Source: Numida meleagris
Taxonomy: Eukaryota > Chordata > Aves > Galliformes > Numididae
Direction of reading: 5' to 3'
NCBI RefSeq assembly: GCF_002078875.1
Contig: NC_034410.1
Span: 102,554,138 to 102,618,137, forward strand
Length of the DNA stretch: 64,000 nucleotides
Shown here: positions 38,088 to 49,265 of the stretch, in pieces
Layout: each line of letters begins with the position of its first letter
How positions within the stretch are numbered: the first letter of the stretch is position 1
Program-made: the position numbers and the translations under genes
Notes under the pieces: model-generated
Databases searched by the model: none
Seen by the model: the letters and a program-made list of their open reading frames with translations, nothing else
Told to the model about the DNA's origin: nothing

Positions 38088-38150
38088 AAATCAATCAATC
38101 TATCAATCACTTACACTTGCATAGTGCCCTTTATGAAAAATGGCAATCAG
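38088..38150 (-). mobile_element. (AATC)n run beside a possible MIR-like tail
   Basis: A tandem aatcaatcaatc-type run (38088-38110) is followed by acttgcatagtgccctttat, which resembles the reverse complement of a MIR/L2-type 3' end. The simple repeat would then be the decayed tail. Short, so tentative. Confidence 0.35.
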
Positions 38151-38458
38151 TTCCTGACAGCCTGTCAGACTTTGGCCTTCAAGTCTTTGCCTCAAAACTA
38201 GTCATTATGTTCACCAAAATAGTGCTCCTGCTTGAAGTCCTTGCTCACCTTCTCTAAAAGGTTTCTCCACAAAAACAATCTTTGCTTGGAGCGGCCGCTG
38301 CTGGGATCGGTGGCACCATGCAGCAGAGAAAGGCTTATGAACAGAACAAGCATTTCTTTTTTCCCAATTTCATTTTTTCCCTAATCTCTGCTATGAATTT
38401 GCCTAAGTGTGCTCTACCAGGAGTGTACCTCTCAGCTTCATGCAGGAATTTCTCTGGA

Positions 38459-38679
38459 GCACAGGAAGTTCCATACAACCATGAGTAAGAAGTTTGTTAG
38501 TGTGAGAGTCATGGAGCACTGGATCAGTCTGCCCAGAGAGACTGTGGAGCCTTATCTGGAGATATTTAAGACCCACCTGGACACTTTCCTGTGCCACCTA
38601 CTGTAGGGATCCTTCTTTTAGTAAGTAAGGACTGGGTGGTCTCCAGAGGTCCCTTCCAACCCCTATGATTCTGTGATTG
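38459..38679 (+). mobile_element. CR1 LINE 3' fragment, other subfamily
   Basis: Plus-strand CR1 end starting acaggaagttccatacaacc, then gtcatggagcactggatcag, cctggacactttcctgtgcc and tccagaggtcccttccaacc with the tail atgattctgtgatt. The 'CTCCAGAGGTCCCTTCCAACCCC' type 3' end (given here by its words) differs from the 'GGTTGGAAAAGACC' type at 9281 and 40646, so it is a different CR1 subfamily. 5'-truncated and non-coding. Confidence 0.92.
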
Positions 38680-39281
38680 TCGGCAAAGTAGAACTCAGGG
38701 AGCAAATAAAACACCTCTGTGGAGGCAAATGTCCTCCAACACACCATTGCTCCTTGCAGTTGTATGGAATTCTGCCTGCTGTGTGTATAGATGAAGGCAG
38801 CCCTCTAGATAGGCTGGCAGGTATGTCAGGTGTGCAGCTTTCTCATGCTGAATTGTGGCCCAAATCACTGAAGCATCTGTTGGCCTGCAGCTCCCCCCAC
38901 AAAACGCTGACTGCAGCATCCCCACAGAAATAAGTCTCCTGGTGAAAAGACTTTATTTTAGGAGAAGCACAAGTACTTTAGTCTGAGATGTCCCTAGGCT
39001 TTGTCTTCACTGATAAAAATGCGATTTAGGTACAAACTGGTTTAGAAAGTCCTCAAGCTGGGGACTTGCACTTCTTGTGTTACGTGGCCTTTCGCAACAT
39101 TTCTTCCGTGAGTTTATCCTGTCATGTTTAGGACCTATATATTACTAATAGCCTCAAGATCCCGTGACTTTGAGTTCTTTCCTTCTTTCTGTTTGACAGC
39201 TGATATTTTCATTTGGTGACTCCTTTTTATTTTCCATTTTGAGAAGTAACCACCATTCCTTCCATTTGCTTCCTCTGTGCT
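38680..39281. other. Unique spacer, no gene seen
   Basis: About 600 bases between two CR1 pieces of different age and opposite strand. No exon or repeat is recognised. Confidence 0.55.
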
Positions 39282-39830
39282 TTCATAGACCTCTGCCTTA
39301 TCCCTCTTCAATCATCTCTTTTTCTGGCCCAAAAATCCAGCTCTATTTAAACTTTCCAGCATACAAAGTCTGCTCTGTGGTCTTGATCACTTTTTTTGCC
39401 ATCCTTTAAGTTTTATGATTGGACCACATATCTTTTCAGATAGAAGAACACAAACACATGAGTTGTTCAGCACGTGAAAGCACAATGGATTTATATACTG
39501 GTATAAAGAGATTTACCACTTATTTTCTATTCACTTCTTAGTAATTCCTAAAATTATTTATTGTTTCATTTTCAGCCACAGCTAAACATTCTGAGCTAAC
39601 ATTTTCATAAAGCTAATAACATTGACCTTAACATAGTTTTTTGAAGTGCCAATAGCTAATTTTGTGCTCAGCATCTTGTCTGTACAATTAGGATTTTTTT
39701 TCTCCATGCATGTAGCTTTGCATTTATTGACATTATTGGCATTGAATTTCACCTGCCATAATTTTGCACCTCAGCAAACCTCATCAGCATATTCTTGGGA
39801 TTCCACAAATATCATACTCGCTCTAAGAAA
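39282..39830 (-). mobile_element. Ancient CR1-clade LINE relic, reverse-transcriptase/3' part
   Basis: In plus-strand order, words such as tcatagacctctgccttatc, caatggatttatatactggt, gccacagctaaacattctga, tagctttgcatttattgaca and ttgaatttcacctgccataa follow, over more than 500 bases, the reverse complement of an old CR1-clade element well known from turtles and crocodilians. They correspond on the minus strand to the region after the FADD catalytic motif up to the end of ORF2. All frames are broken. Boundaries are approximate. It is much older than the avian CR1 ends nearby. Confidence 0.75.
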
Positions 39831-40645
39831 CTGATGTTTACTTCATTTTGTTGTTGTTCATTAATTTGTTTGTTTTTATATAGTCATATATATATTTATT
39901 CTTTCTCAAGAGAGCAACTGCCTTTGTGATCAAAAACCATCATGTTGCCACTGTCATCTTAAAAAAACAATATGTCATCCTGCCGCACATATATTCACAG
40001 TTTGATGTGATACCACATCATTTTCAGTTCTCCTCCTTTCCTCTCCAAACCCTCCAACTGGCTGAAGACTTCTGTAGGCCACAGAGATGGAGAACTGAGA
40101 TATGGAAGAGTGAAGAGGAGGCATCCATCCAATACGCTTCCCTCCTATGCAATATTTACGTAACACAAAGTCCCCTCTTCCTCACTGTAAACTATCTGTA
40201 AGGTGAAACAACATTGTTGCTTGAATTCTCAATTGGATATAAGTGGCAGACAGCCCTTATTAATTGTTCAATGTGTATTCTACTTAATTATATGCAACTG
40301 TGTTGTGGCCCTGTTCAGACAGACTTGTTACTCTTTGCCTATTCCTAGGGGAGTCACATGCTGTCCTCTCCTACAGTACTGCAATGTGCAAAGTGTGTGC
40401 ACAAAATGTTACCGCTTTGCTAATAGTTAAGCCAAAAAGGTGGTGAAAGGAGAGAAGACTGGCTCTTTATTTATAGGATGTCTATTAGAACTTACAAATA
40501 CCTTCAGTAATAGCTCCAAAATGTCCTTATACGAAATACACCAGTGGCCATGAACATGAATCAATCTTTTTTTACCCAGTTCTACATATTCCTTCAGTGT
40601 TTTACACAATAGGATGCCTCCAGTGCACAGAATGGTTCTACTTTT
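39831..40645. other. Unique spacer, no gene seen
   Basis: AT-rich sequence with a TTG/TTTG-rich patch near 39845-39880. No exon or further repeat is recognised. Confidence 0.55.
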
Positions 40646-40831
40646 CATAGAGTCACAGAATCATTAAGATTGGAAAAGACCTCTAAGATCATCTAATCCA
40701 ACTGTCAGCCCAACCCCAGCATGCCCACTAACCATGTCCCTCAGTGCCACATCTCCATGTTTCTTGAACATCTCCAGGGAAGGTGTCTCCACCACCTCCC
40801 TGGGCAGCCTGTGCCAGCCACTTTCTCAAAA
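40646..40831 (-). mobile_element. CR1 LINE 3' fragment
   Basis: Minus-strand CR1 end. The plus strand reads catagagtcacagaatcatt, then agattggaaaagacctctaa, agatcatctaatccaact and ctccctgggcagcctgtgcc. It stops about 185 bases from the end, one of the shortest copies here, and is of the same 3' type as 9281-9724. Confidence 0.95.
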
Positions 40832-41930
40832 CTGAATGCTACTAAAACTCACAGATGAAGATAATGTGGAATGTGAGCAGCTTGTGGCAGAATTAGGGTC
40901 CACATTCTAAGCTGTTGTGTTTAACATCTTTCCCTCTCTGGAGATTTTCAAAACCTTCATTAATAACTGAAAATTCCATTGAGATGGATTTTTTTTTAAT
41001 CTTTCTTAAGTAAAGAGACAAAAGTCTCAACAGCTATCAATTAAACCTGAATATTTTTTCCCTTTCCCACTAATATACTGTTTTCTGCTGCTTCTTTGCT
41101 TGCCTCTTTTAGGTGGTGGGTTTTGGCATATAGCAATGGAATAAGAGTAGACACAGAAAAAAGAAAAAGACACAGAAAACTTCAGAGCAAGTGACATAAT
41201 ATATTTTATTTGTTTATTCCTTCTGAAATTGCAGAGTTGCTAGCTTTTAATCACCCATGTTCTCAAAATAACTGCAGGTATTTAAAGCAATGCACATCCT
41301 GCCTTTCAGAGAAAGCTGACCCCTGCTTTTATCAGCGATTAAATGAGCTATTTTTAAAATATGTAGATTGCAATAAAGTAGCTCTGTTGGCTTTCAAGCC
41401 TTTCCTAATGTGGACATCAACAGTAGTCAGCTCTATCTCACTTATATCTAAGCTTGTTCCGAATTTTGCATTGTAGAATGATTCTTGATTCTTGTTTTGG
41501 ATCTGGGCACTACGTCAACATGAATGTTTGTATGCATCTATGTGTATAAAATAAACGCCTTTTTTTTTCACTCAGAAGGCCACATTTTCTAGGTTTTGTC
41601 TATAACACATCCTCTGAATTTGGAAAAAAAACTAAGCATGTTGGCCACAATAAGGAGTGCAACAATTCCTCTGTTGTGCTTCCCATGTATGTGACATGTT
41701 GCTGGATGATGAGGTGCTCAATAGGAGAAACAAAAGAGAAAATACTCCTGCCAAGGTTTGGAAATGCAACACTTCTCCATTGCAGTGAAGGGCTCCTCCT
41801 GATATGGGAACTCTACACATGTATGCTGAGAATGCAGGAGCCTGGGAAAGGCTTGGCGTTGTCTTTGCCTTGCCACATACTGCTTCCATCAAACTGAGCA
41901 TGCGTTCTTCTCAACTCATATCTTATATAT

Positions 41931-41956
41931 GTATATATATATGTATACATATACTT
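41931..41956. repeat. (TA)n/(ATGTAT) simple repeat
   Basis: Alternating TA with interspersed G, tatatatgtatatatatatg-like. Flanking 41999-42015 also shows a (CA)-rich patch. Confidence 0.85.
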
Positions 41957-43674
41957 ACATAAATATGAAAAAAATCAGTTTGAAATACAGATATTTATGT
42001 GTACACACGCACACATTCTTATACACTTTCACACTGTGTTTGAACCCAAAGACCAATATAGTCACTCACATACGAAGGTCACTCTTAGTTCTACAAGACC
42101 AGATTTAGTACTGACCTTGTGCTTAGGATTTGGGTCCTAGTCTTGGATCGATTGTCCCCAAAACAGAAAAATGCTTAATCCTCGAAAGGTTTGCAACCTA
42201 AAAGTTTTCAGTGTGCTCTCAATGAGCTGATTTCAGGTGCCAGTCCATGCAAGGAAAATAAAGTATTAGTGTGATTAACAGGTTGCTGGGAGACGCTGTT
42301 TTAAATATGTCTGGCTACAGATAATAGGAGAAAAATTCCAAAGGAGGGACAAATGCTGCCTGTTTTTAACTTCTGAATTCTCTCAGTACCCTGTCCAACT
42401 AGTCTTGCATCTTAAAAAAAATAGTAATTTTTCCATACAATTCCAATAATGCTGGAATTTCATTTCACTGAAGAGTGAAATGCAGTGGACAAGAGAAAAC
42501 AGAAGTCTGGTTTCTGCTCCACTTGTGGAAACACAAGAGCGTCTCCACAGCATGTTTAACATTTGAGGACTAGGAAAGACTACCAATGACTGCAAGTTTT
42601 CTTCCATTTTTTGATCTTGAATTGCTAAGTATTTTTTTCTTAAAAATTCTGGTAGTTGAATAAAACAGAAATCACTTTCTGACAGAAGAGAATGGAAAGT
42701 TGCTGGAACCATTGGGGCCTTCTCAAAATTTTTGAAAAAAAAAAAGAATAAAACTCTACAAATTTTGTTACCATTTTCAACTGTATCATGCATTCAAATG
42801 ACAAATTGCACTTCCTGCCTCTGTATTTACATCAAATGTTGATGGTTAACTTTCCTACATGATTTTTAATTATTTTTTATTATATTTTAAGCCGTTTTCT
42901 CTGTAATTTTGTGTTTTATGTTATACTTTAGCTTCAATGAACTGCCTATTAGCTTGCTGCTCTACATGGAAACCGATGCACTCTAAGATCTCCTCTGGGT
43001 CTTCCGTATAGCTCTGTTCCAATGGTGGTGTTTTTATTTTATTTTTTTTACAACGACTTTTGATTCATTCTGTACATCTAATTTTCCCCACATAACATCA
43101 CTAAAAGAGAATATAGGAGGGGGATGGTCTCTTCCAAACGGGGGGTCTCCCCCTTGGCTTTGATTTGCTTGGCAATCAGAGATTTTGTGTACAATCTCTC
43201 GCAGCAAAAGGTGAGAAATGCAGAAGCCTCGGCTTTTAAGAAAAATACAGACGGCAGCAGGAAGTCTTCTCTGCCCAATTACAAGGTGATCCCAGTTCAT
43301 TTTTATGGTTTGATTTTTTTTTATCACATATGTTTCCAAACACAGTCCTGATATCCTGTGGGGATGCTTTTGTAAAGAGCCAGAGCTTCTGATTTAAGGA
43401 GCTTCAAAAATATCTCACTGCCTCTTCTGTCTGAAAAAGAGCAGTCATGTAACAACACATTTATTCTCTTTGAAAAATAGAAAGATGTCAAAAGAAAAGC
43501 TCACAGTGAAATTAGGCTGATTTGTTTTGTGGCCCTGTGATTTCAGCTTTAGATGTAGAACAGAAAAAAACAACACTCTGTTTAATGGGCAAAAATTACT
43601 ATTAAAATGAATTTTGTGCTCAGAAAATTCCTTTGTCAAATAGGCAGTGTCATCAATTATACAAGATCCTTGAA

Positions 43675-43692
43675 AATATATATATATAAATA
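43675..43692. repeat. (AT)n microsatellite
   Basis: About seven AT units followed by AAATAAA. Minor simple sequence. Confidence 0.8.
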
Positions 43693-45281
43693 AAGAAGGC
43701 AAAGTAGACATCCATGGATGGATTTCTTTTCCCTTAAGTCAGCATACAACTCAGCCCTCATATTCAGAAAGGGAAAACCTCATTAATTTTGATATAAATG
43801 ATCAGCATTTCCCACAGATTTCCTCTCTGTTGTGACGGATGCTAACTGGGAATCTTCTAATATTGCCCCTACCTACTGAGAACAGCTCCCATTGATGCTG
43901 GTCGGGAGCAGCTGCCACCTGGGACCTGGTGAGAAGTTGTCAAGGTGGTTCTAGGTGTGATTTTATTCAGACAAGGCCACCCAGAAGGGCACTACGCAGG
44001 GTATCAGCAGAATACACTCTGGAAATTCTGTGCAGCTTCCTCCCACGGCATCATCTGAATAATTATCGCCTGCATATCTGCATTAATGAATTCCCTCTCT
44101 ATGAAACTCACAAAGTAAATTACCCAGATGGCAAAAGAGAATGGCAAGGCTATCTTCCTCCTCAGCGTGCGAAGTCAGCCCAACGTGTACATAATGATGC
44201 TAACTCAGGTGGGAGGTGGGCACCCAGACGGTACGGTGCCTCATCCTCAGCACTTCCACTCATGTGGCAAAAATGATTGCATATCCCCTGGAGACTTATT
44301 TCAGGCACAGAGGGTGCACTACATAGTGCTTAATGATAGACAACTTTCCCTTAATGATGTGGCTTGCACCGATTTGTGTTTCTCCAGCAATATTTCCCTT
44401 TTAAGCAGGTTGGGCTCCTCCGTCCCTAGGTAGCATGCCATTCCTTCTCTCCTGCTCTCACAAGCACACTGTCTCAAACCTCCACATTAGAAACAAGATA
44501 CAAATCAAGCCAAATCTGAAAAGCAATCTGAAGGCCTTGCTTGTTGAAATCGAGACCCAGACCAGAATGCAGTGTCCTCTCCATTCATCTGCCTGATACA
44601 AAACACCTTATGTCCTCAGTGCAGGACAGGACTGGTGATCCTTTCAGGGCTGTCAGTGATCTATAACCTCCAAAACAGGGTCAAAAGTCAGGAAACTTGA
44701 GTTCTGAAACCTGCTCCACAAACACACTTCCTCCATGACTTTGTAAAGTTGCTGATGACATCACCTCAAGTCTAACATCAGCAAGGTCAAAAGTCCTTCT
44801 AGCATTAGGGTCAAGCCTATAAATTCTCCATGTTCCATACAGCCTGTCTGTGCAATGGAAATCATAGCATCATATGTGATGTTATTGTTATGCTTGATTC
44901 CCAGAAGCCTGTCTCCATTTGAGATCCTCCAACTGAAGCCAATAGGAAAAAGCCAAGCATTAAGAGTGGATTTTGATGGCACTTACAAAATGTAAAAGCA
45001 AACCTAAAAGTCCACTCTTGCAAGTTCCCAGTTGTTCTTTCCTTCCAGCCTACTGATGTCTCTACATGGCATGACCAAGAAAAGCACCATGAATATCTCC
45101 ATAAATAATCAATGGCTCATAATAGTTTCAGGATATAGGGAAAAGCCATACAGAGCATAATAATTTACAGTGAAGAGTCCTGAATGGACTCAATGTCATG
45201 AATTCTGAAATAGTAAAGCAAGTTAGAAATTTTGGAACTAAGCTTAGTAGAAAGAATATAATAATCATAGCAATTCATCAC

Positions 45282-45296
45282 AAAAAAAAAAAAAAA
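45282..45296. repeat. Poly-A run
   Basis: Fifteen uninterrupted A residues without a recognisable retroposed body to the left. Possibly the tail of a very short or old retrocopy, but unproven. Confidence 0.85.
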
Positions 45297-45845
45297 GGAG
45301 AACCTCTGAAATGTCACCTCAAAATGTGAATAGCTGTGAGAGCCATACTGGGAGTAAGCAGCTTTACCAAAATCTGGGACAAGAGAACTGCTGTCTGGGA
45401 AACAGAAAGGGAGAAAAATACTCCAACGTTTCAACCAGAAATGAAAGGTATGGTACTAGGTGACATTTCCAGTTGTGCTGCAGTCCCCCCTTCAGTCACA
45501 AGGTGGTGTGTAAGGAGCTTGCGTAGGAGGTACGTGAGTTGTTCTTTGGAAATATGGGGGAAAGACAGAAAGGCTCTGCTGCTAGAAATAAGTGTTGGAG
45601 CTCATCCACTGAAACGCAATTGTTTTACAACACATTTATTCAGACAGTATAGAAAACAAATTCATTTATTCATATAAGAGGGGAAGATGAGAGCTTCTGT
45701 GCTTCAGATGTGCCTCGTATATAAAGGCCCACTGATTTTCTGCTACTTGAAAAAACAGAAGAGAGCAGGGAAAAATAGGGTTCCCTCCAACCAAAATTCA
45801 CACATCTTTTTGTTCTTCTCATTGTTATGGTATTAAATTTAACAG

Positions 45846-46331
45846 ATGGAAATACGTAGGAAGAACACCCTCAGTAAGTTTGCAGATGACACCAATCTGG
45901 GAGGAAGCGTTGATCTGCCAGGAGGTAGGAAGGCCCTACAAAGGGATCTGGACAGGCTAGATTTCTGGGCTGAGTCCAGTGTGGTAAAGTTCAACAAGAC
46001 CAAGTGCCAAGTCCTGCATTTTGGCCACAACAAACCCAGGCATCACTACAGGCTTGGGGCAGAGTGTCTGGAAGATTGTGTGGAAGAAACGGACCTGGAG
46101 GTATTGGTCGATGCTCAGCTGAGCATGAGCCAGCAGCATGCCCAGGTGGCCAAGAGGGCCAATAGCATCCTGGCTTGTATCAGAAAGAGTGAAGACAGCA
46201 GGGCCGTGGAGGAGATCATCCCTCTGTACTCAGCACTTGTGAGACCACACCTCGAGTGTTGCGTTCAGTTTTGGGCCCCTCTCTACAAGAAAACAGTGAG
46301 ACCCTGGAGCATGTCCAGAGAAGGGCAATGA
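45846..46331 (+). pseudogene. CR1 ORF2 reverse-transcriptase fragment
   Basis: A 161-codon open piece of the CR1 ORF2 protein. The catalytic FADD motif is at residues 12-15 (45879-45890), followed by [28 protein letters not shown], a [12 protein letters not shown] segment, [14 protein letters not shown] and [19 protein letters not shown], all in the order of CR1 ORF2 after the active site. The Met and first few residues lie in flanking sequence, so the start is fortuitous. After KKTV the frame shifts and ends, although the remaining ORF2 sequence is still readable in other frames to about 46650. Endonuclease and the first part of the polymerase are missing; it is dead. Confidence 0.95.
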
Positions 46332-46788
46332 CGATGTGAAGAGCACAAGTCTTATGGGGAGTGGTTGAGGCAACTGGGATTGTTCAGTCTGGAAAAGAGG
46401 AGGCTCAGAGGAGACCTTATTGCTCTATACAGCTCCACAAAAGGAGGTTGTGGTGAGGTGGAGGTCAGCTTCTTATCCCAGGTAATGGTGATAGGATAAG
46501 AGGTAATGGCCTAAAGTTGTGTCAGGGGAGGTTCAGGTTGGATATTAGGAAAAATTACTTCTCTGAAAGGGTGGTCAGGTGCTGGAACAGGCTGCCCAGG
46601 GAGGTGGTGGAATCACTGTCCCTGGAAGCGTTCAAAAAACATAGAGATGTGGTACTAAGGGACATGGTTTAGTGGTCAATATTGGTGGTAAGTGGATGGT
46701 TGGACTTGATAATCTTGGAGCTCCTTTCCAACCTTAATTATTCTATGACTATATGACTCTATGATTCTATGATTCTGTGATTCTATGA
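45864..46788 (+). mobile_element. CR1 LINE, 5'-truncated, about 0.9 kb
   Basis: Plus-strand CR1 beginning just before the FADD motif (accctcagtaagtttgcaga) and running through the ORF2 end (gggattgttcagtctggaaa; ggtgctggaacaggctgccc) and the untranslated region (tggttggacttgataatctt) into an expanded octamer tail ending near 46788. No target-site duplication is obvious, as usual for CR1. Of the avian CR1 copies here it keeps one of the longest near-consensus coding stretches. Confidence 0.96.
46737..46788 (+). repeat. CR1 3' octamer tail, expanded (ATTCTATG)n
   Basis: About six imperfect copies of an eight-base unit (attctatg, with gactatat and ctgtgatt variants). The CR1 3' end normally carries two to four such units; this array is longer, suggesting slippage during or after insertion. 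Confidence 0.9.
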
Positions 46789-47651
46789 AGAAAAGTATGT
46801 CTTTTTGTGTAACGCATCAAAGTAACTTCTCAAAAACATGAAAACACTCATTTTGTGGGCATACCATTTTCTCCCATGTGACTTAATGAAATAATAATCC
46901 CATTCGCTGCTGGGAAGGCAGTGTCCTGCTTATATGCAAGCCCCGTCCTTTGTTCCCTCCGCTACCTGGTGCAGGATTCTAACATGCAGTCATCTCCTCT
47001 GGGAGCAGAACATAATCCAAACAGCAGAAGCAGTGATCTTGGAAATGAGTAACATATAAGTCACTGCCAGAACTGCAATATATGTCAGAAACGAATGATA
47101 TGTTGTAAAAGGCCCTGCTTGATATTTTTATGATTTTTAGAATTACACATGCCATACTGTGGCACTGCTCTTACTGGAGAGACATGAATAAGTTCTAAGT
47201 GAAAAGACCTCCGTGAAACCACTCTGTACCTTCTATATATTCATACATTCCCTTGCTTAATACTTGTTGCATAATAAAATACTTGCGCTTTGCCTTTCCA
47301 GTTTGGGCACTACTCCAGCTCCTACTAATGTCCATGGAAAATTTCAGATTGCAGGATCAAGCTCACAAACACTTGTTTTGTCAGCTGGTACAAAGTCCTT
47401 ATACAGATCTTCAGCTAAACTTTCACAGATGATGAAAACCAAAGTTTCTTTGTATGAGGGCAATGCACTGCAATGCCTAACATTGGTGTAGATTTCACCT
47501 TTATCTTTATGCCTGTGATGAAATGGTGTGTGCGTGCTGTTAATCTGTGCATAGCTAGAAGATGAAATATGAAACCCTTCTTTCAGCTTCTTGAGTAACT
47601 GAGAATCTCTTCCTAAAGTGGAGTCCCTTATAGGTTAGAATTACAATACAT
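46789..47651. other. Unique spacer, no gene seen
   Basis: AT-rich sequence without recognised repeats or supported exons. Confidence 0.55.
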
Positions 47652-47792
47652 GAATAATAACACTTAGCACTGATATAGACCTTTTTATTTTCAAAGAGCC
47701 TTGGAAACATTAACTGGCCTTTCCAGGATCCCCAGTGAACTAGGTCGGTATCATTATTCCCGTTCTACACTGGGAGAAAGTGGGACAGAGAA
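47652..47792 (-). mobile_element. MIR/L2-type ancient SINE relic
   Basis: The plus strand reads aataataacacttagcactg, then tattttcaaagagccttgga, acattaactgg, then ggtatcattattcccgttct and tgggagaaagtgggacagag. In the reverse direction this is the ordinary order of a MIR-like SINE: core, 'cagatggggaaactgaggc' region, then the 'ctttgagatcc' tail and AATAAT end. It is the opposite-strand counterpart of the tail at 8099-8215 and keeps more of the core. Confidence 0.72.
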
Positions 47793-48329
47793 TCATGCCA
47801 GTGGCCTCCGTTGCCCTTTCCAAGAGCAATACGTAGGGATATATAACCCACAAAGTTTAGAGGGATTGCAGCTCCAGAATGCCCCACAGCAGAGCTGGGC
47901 TAAAGCTCAAACACATGCCCATCAACTTGTAGAAGTGACTGTGGCTCCCTTCCTCATCATCATCTGCCTATAGCGTACCTGTACTTGATTGTCTGGAACA
48001 GAATCTCTGTACCAGTACCAAACAAGCCACTGCAACCAAGCACAAGTGGAACAAAGAAAACCCATCTCCGTCTCAAATTCTCCAAGCCACAGAACCTGGG
48101 TGAAGCTTCAAAGTAATCTATATCCTGTATCAGGAAACTCTTATATGTGCTGTGGGATTTTTCCTGCTGCTGTGAGACAGTCTGGCAAGCACTGCTGCTC
48201 TTCTCCAAGGTCTTTTCTGGCAGTGGATGGTCATGGTCCAGATCGTCTATGCAGCAATAAGCTGTGATTAAGGAGATGCTGCACATCCAAAGAAAGCAAA
48301 AGCAGAAGCCAGACTTCAAAACACATTAA

Positions 48330-49265
48330 AAACTCTTTTCTGCAAGGCAGTGCAGAGTTCTCTTCAGAGCTCAGTGGCAGAAACTCTCACAGGGAGACCT
48401 CACCTGCAAGAGCACTGACTGTCAGCTAACAAGCTGCAGGATGGAATGCTGTGGGTATCACAAGGAAGCTCATGCTGTTGTCCAGAAGGCACAGCTGCAC
48501 TGCATTGAAAGGTTGGTGACTGGGAGGGATGCAGGGCTGCCGGACTTTGCTAAAGACATGGAGGAGCCTGTATGTCTATTCTCTGCACTCTTATATCATG
48601 ATTTTAGAACAACTGATATTCATCAGTTGAAATGAGTAGTTTCCTGTGATGCTTTGCAGGCTTACTGGATCACCATGGATCCTACTGTTACCTATGTGGC
48701 CTTCATAGTGACCAGTAATACTGGCACCTGTAGGACCTCTGGGCTCTTTTGCTCTAGCGACCACTCTGGAAACCCAAACATTTTGGGAGACCCTCCCCAG
48801 CATTCCTCTCTCCTACTCCGCAATGCATTCTATTAGTGAGACATGAGACCAGAAATGTTTCTGACAAGCTGCAGGTGATATTTGCAGGATGGTGGTGAGA
48901 TATACATAAAGGAAGCTGAGGGTGGTGGACATCACAATTTGGAGGAGGATGAACAGTGTAAGCCTCCTGATATTGAACACCTAATTTTGCACAGCCTTTG
49001 TGAGGCCAGGGAGGGAAACCTGGTACACACCTGCTAGGACTGGTTTGCTGAATTGGAGAACATTTTATACAGCCAAGGAGGAGCTCTCAATGGTGGGTTA
49101 TGGTTATGCAAAATCAGACAGATGGGGGTGTGTTGTGTTCTCCCTTTCCATTTTACGTTGCTTGTGAAGACAGTATGTGCTTTCACAGAAGGCTTCCTCC
49201 AGGATTACTGCACATTTCTAATGCATGTGATTGTGCAGCATAGTGGTGCACAGATTTTACCATGA
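48330..49265 (+). other. Possible decayed coding frame of unknown origin
   Basis: One plus-strand frame stays open from just after a stop at 48327 to 48632, resumes to 48833, and continues with only three further stops to 49265 (five stops in about 312 codons, where random sequence of this composition would give more than ten). No family is recognised, there is no splice-site pattern I trust, and frame choice was made after inspection, so this may be chance. Confidence 0.15.

Larger units (their letters stand above)
35898..38458. other. Unique sequence, no gene seen
   Basis: No exon is supported. The minus frame 36979 to 36611 (122 codons) has no recognisable domain. Possible small MIR-like tails lie at 36232-36285 and 38088-38150. 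A short hairpin attgcacg/cgtgcaat is at 37686-37714. Confidence 0.55.
40832..45863. other. Unique AT-rich sequence, no gene seen
   Basis: No exon is supported; the 136-codon minus frame at 42793-42383 has no recognisable domain. Simple repeats lie at 41931-41956, 43675-43692 and 45282-45296. The part 44690-44920 has a few words reminiscent of a MIR core, too weak to call. Confidence 0.55.

Noticed and set aside
44690..44920. Possible MIR core (words like 'cttgagttctgaaacctgct' and 'ctgtgcaatggaaatcatag')
   Set aside because: Matches are short and the spacing is poor; not enough for a call by eye.
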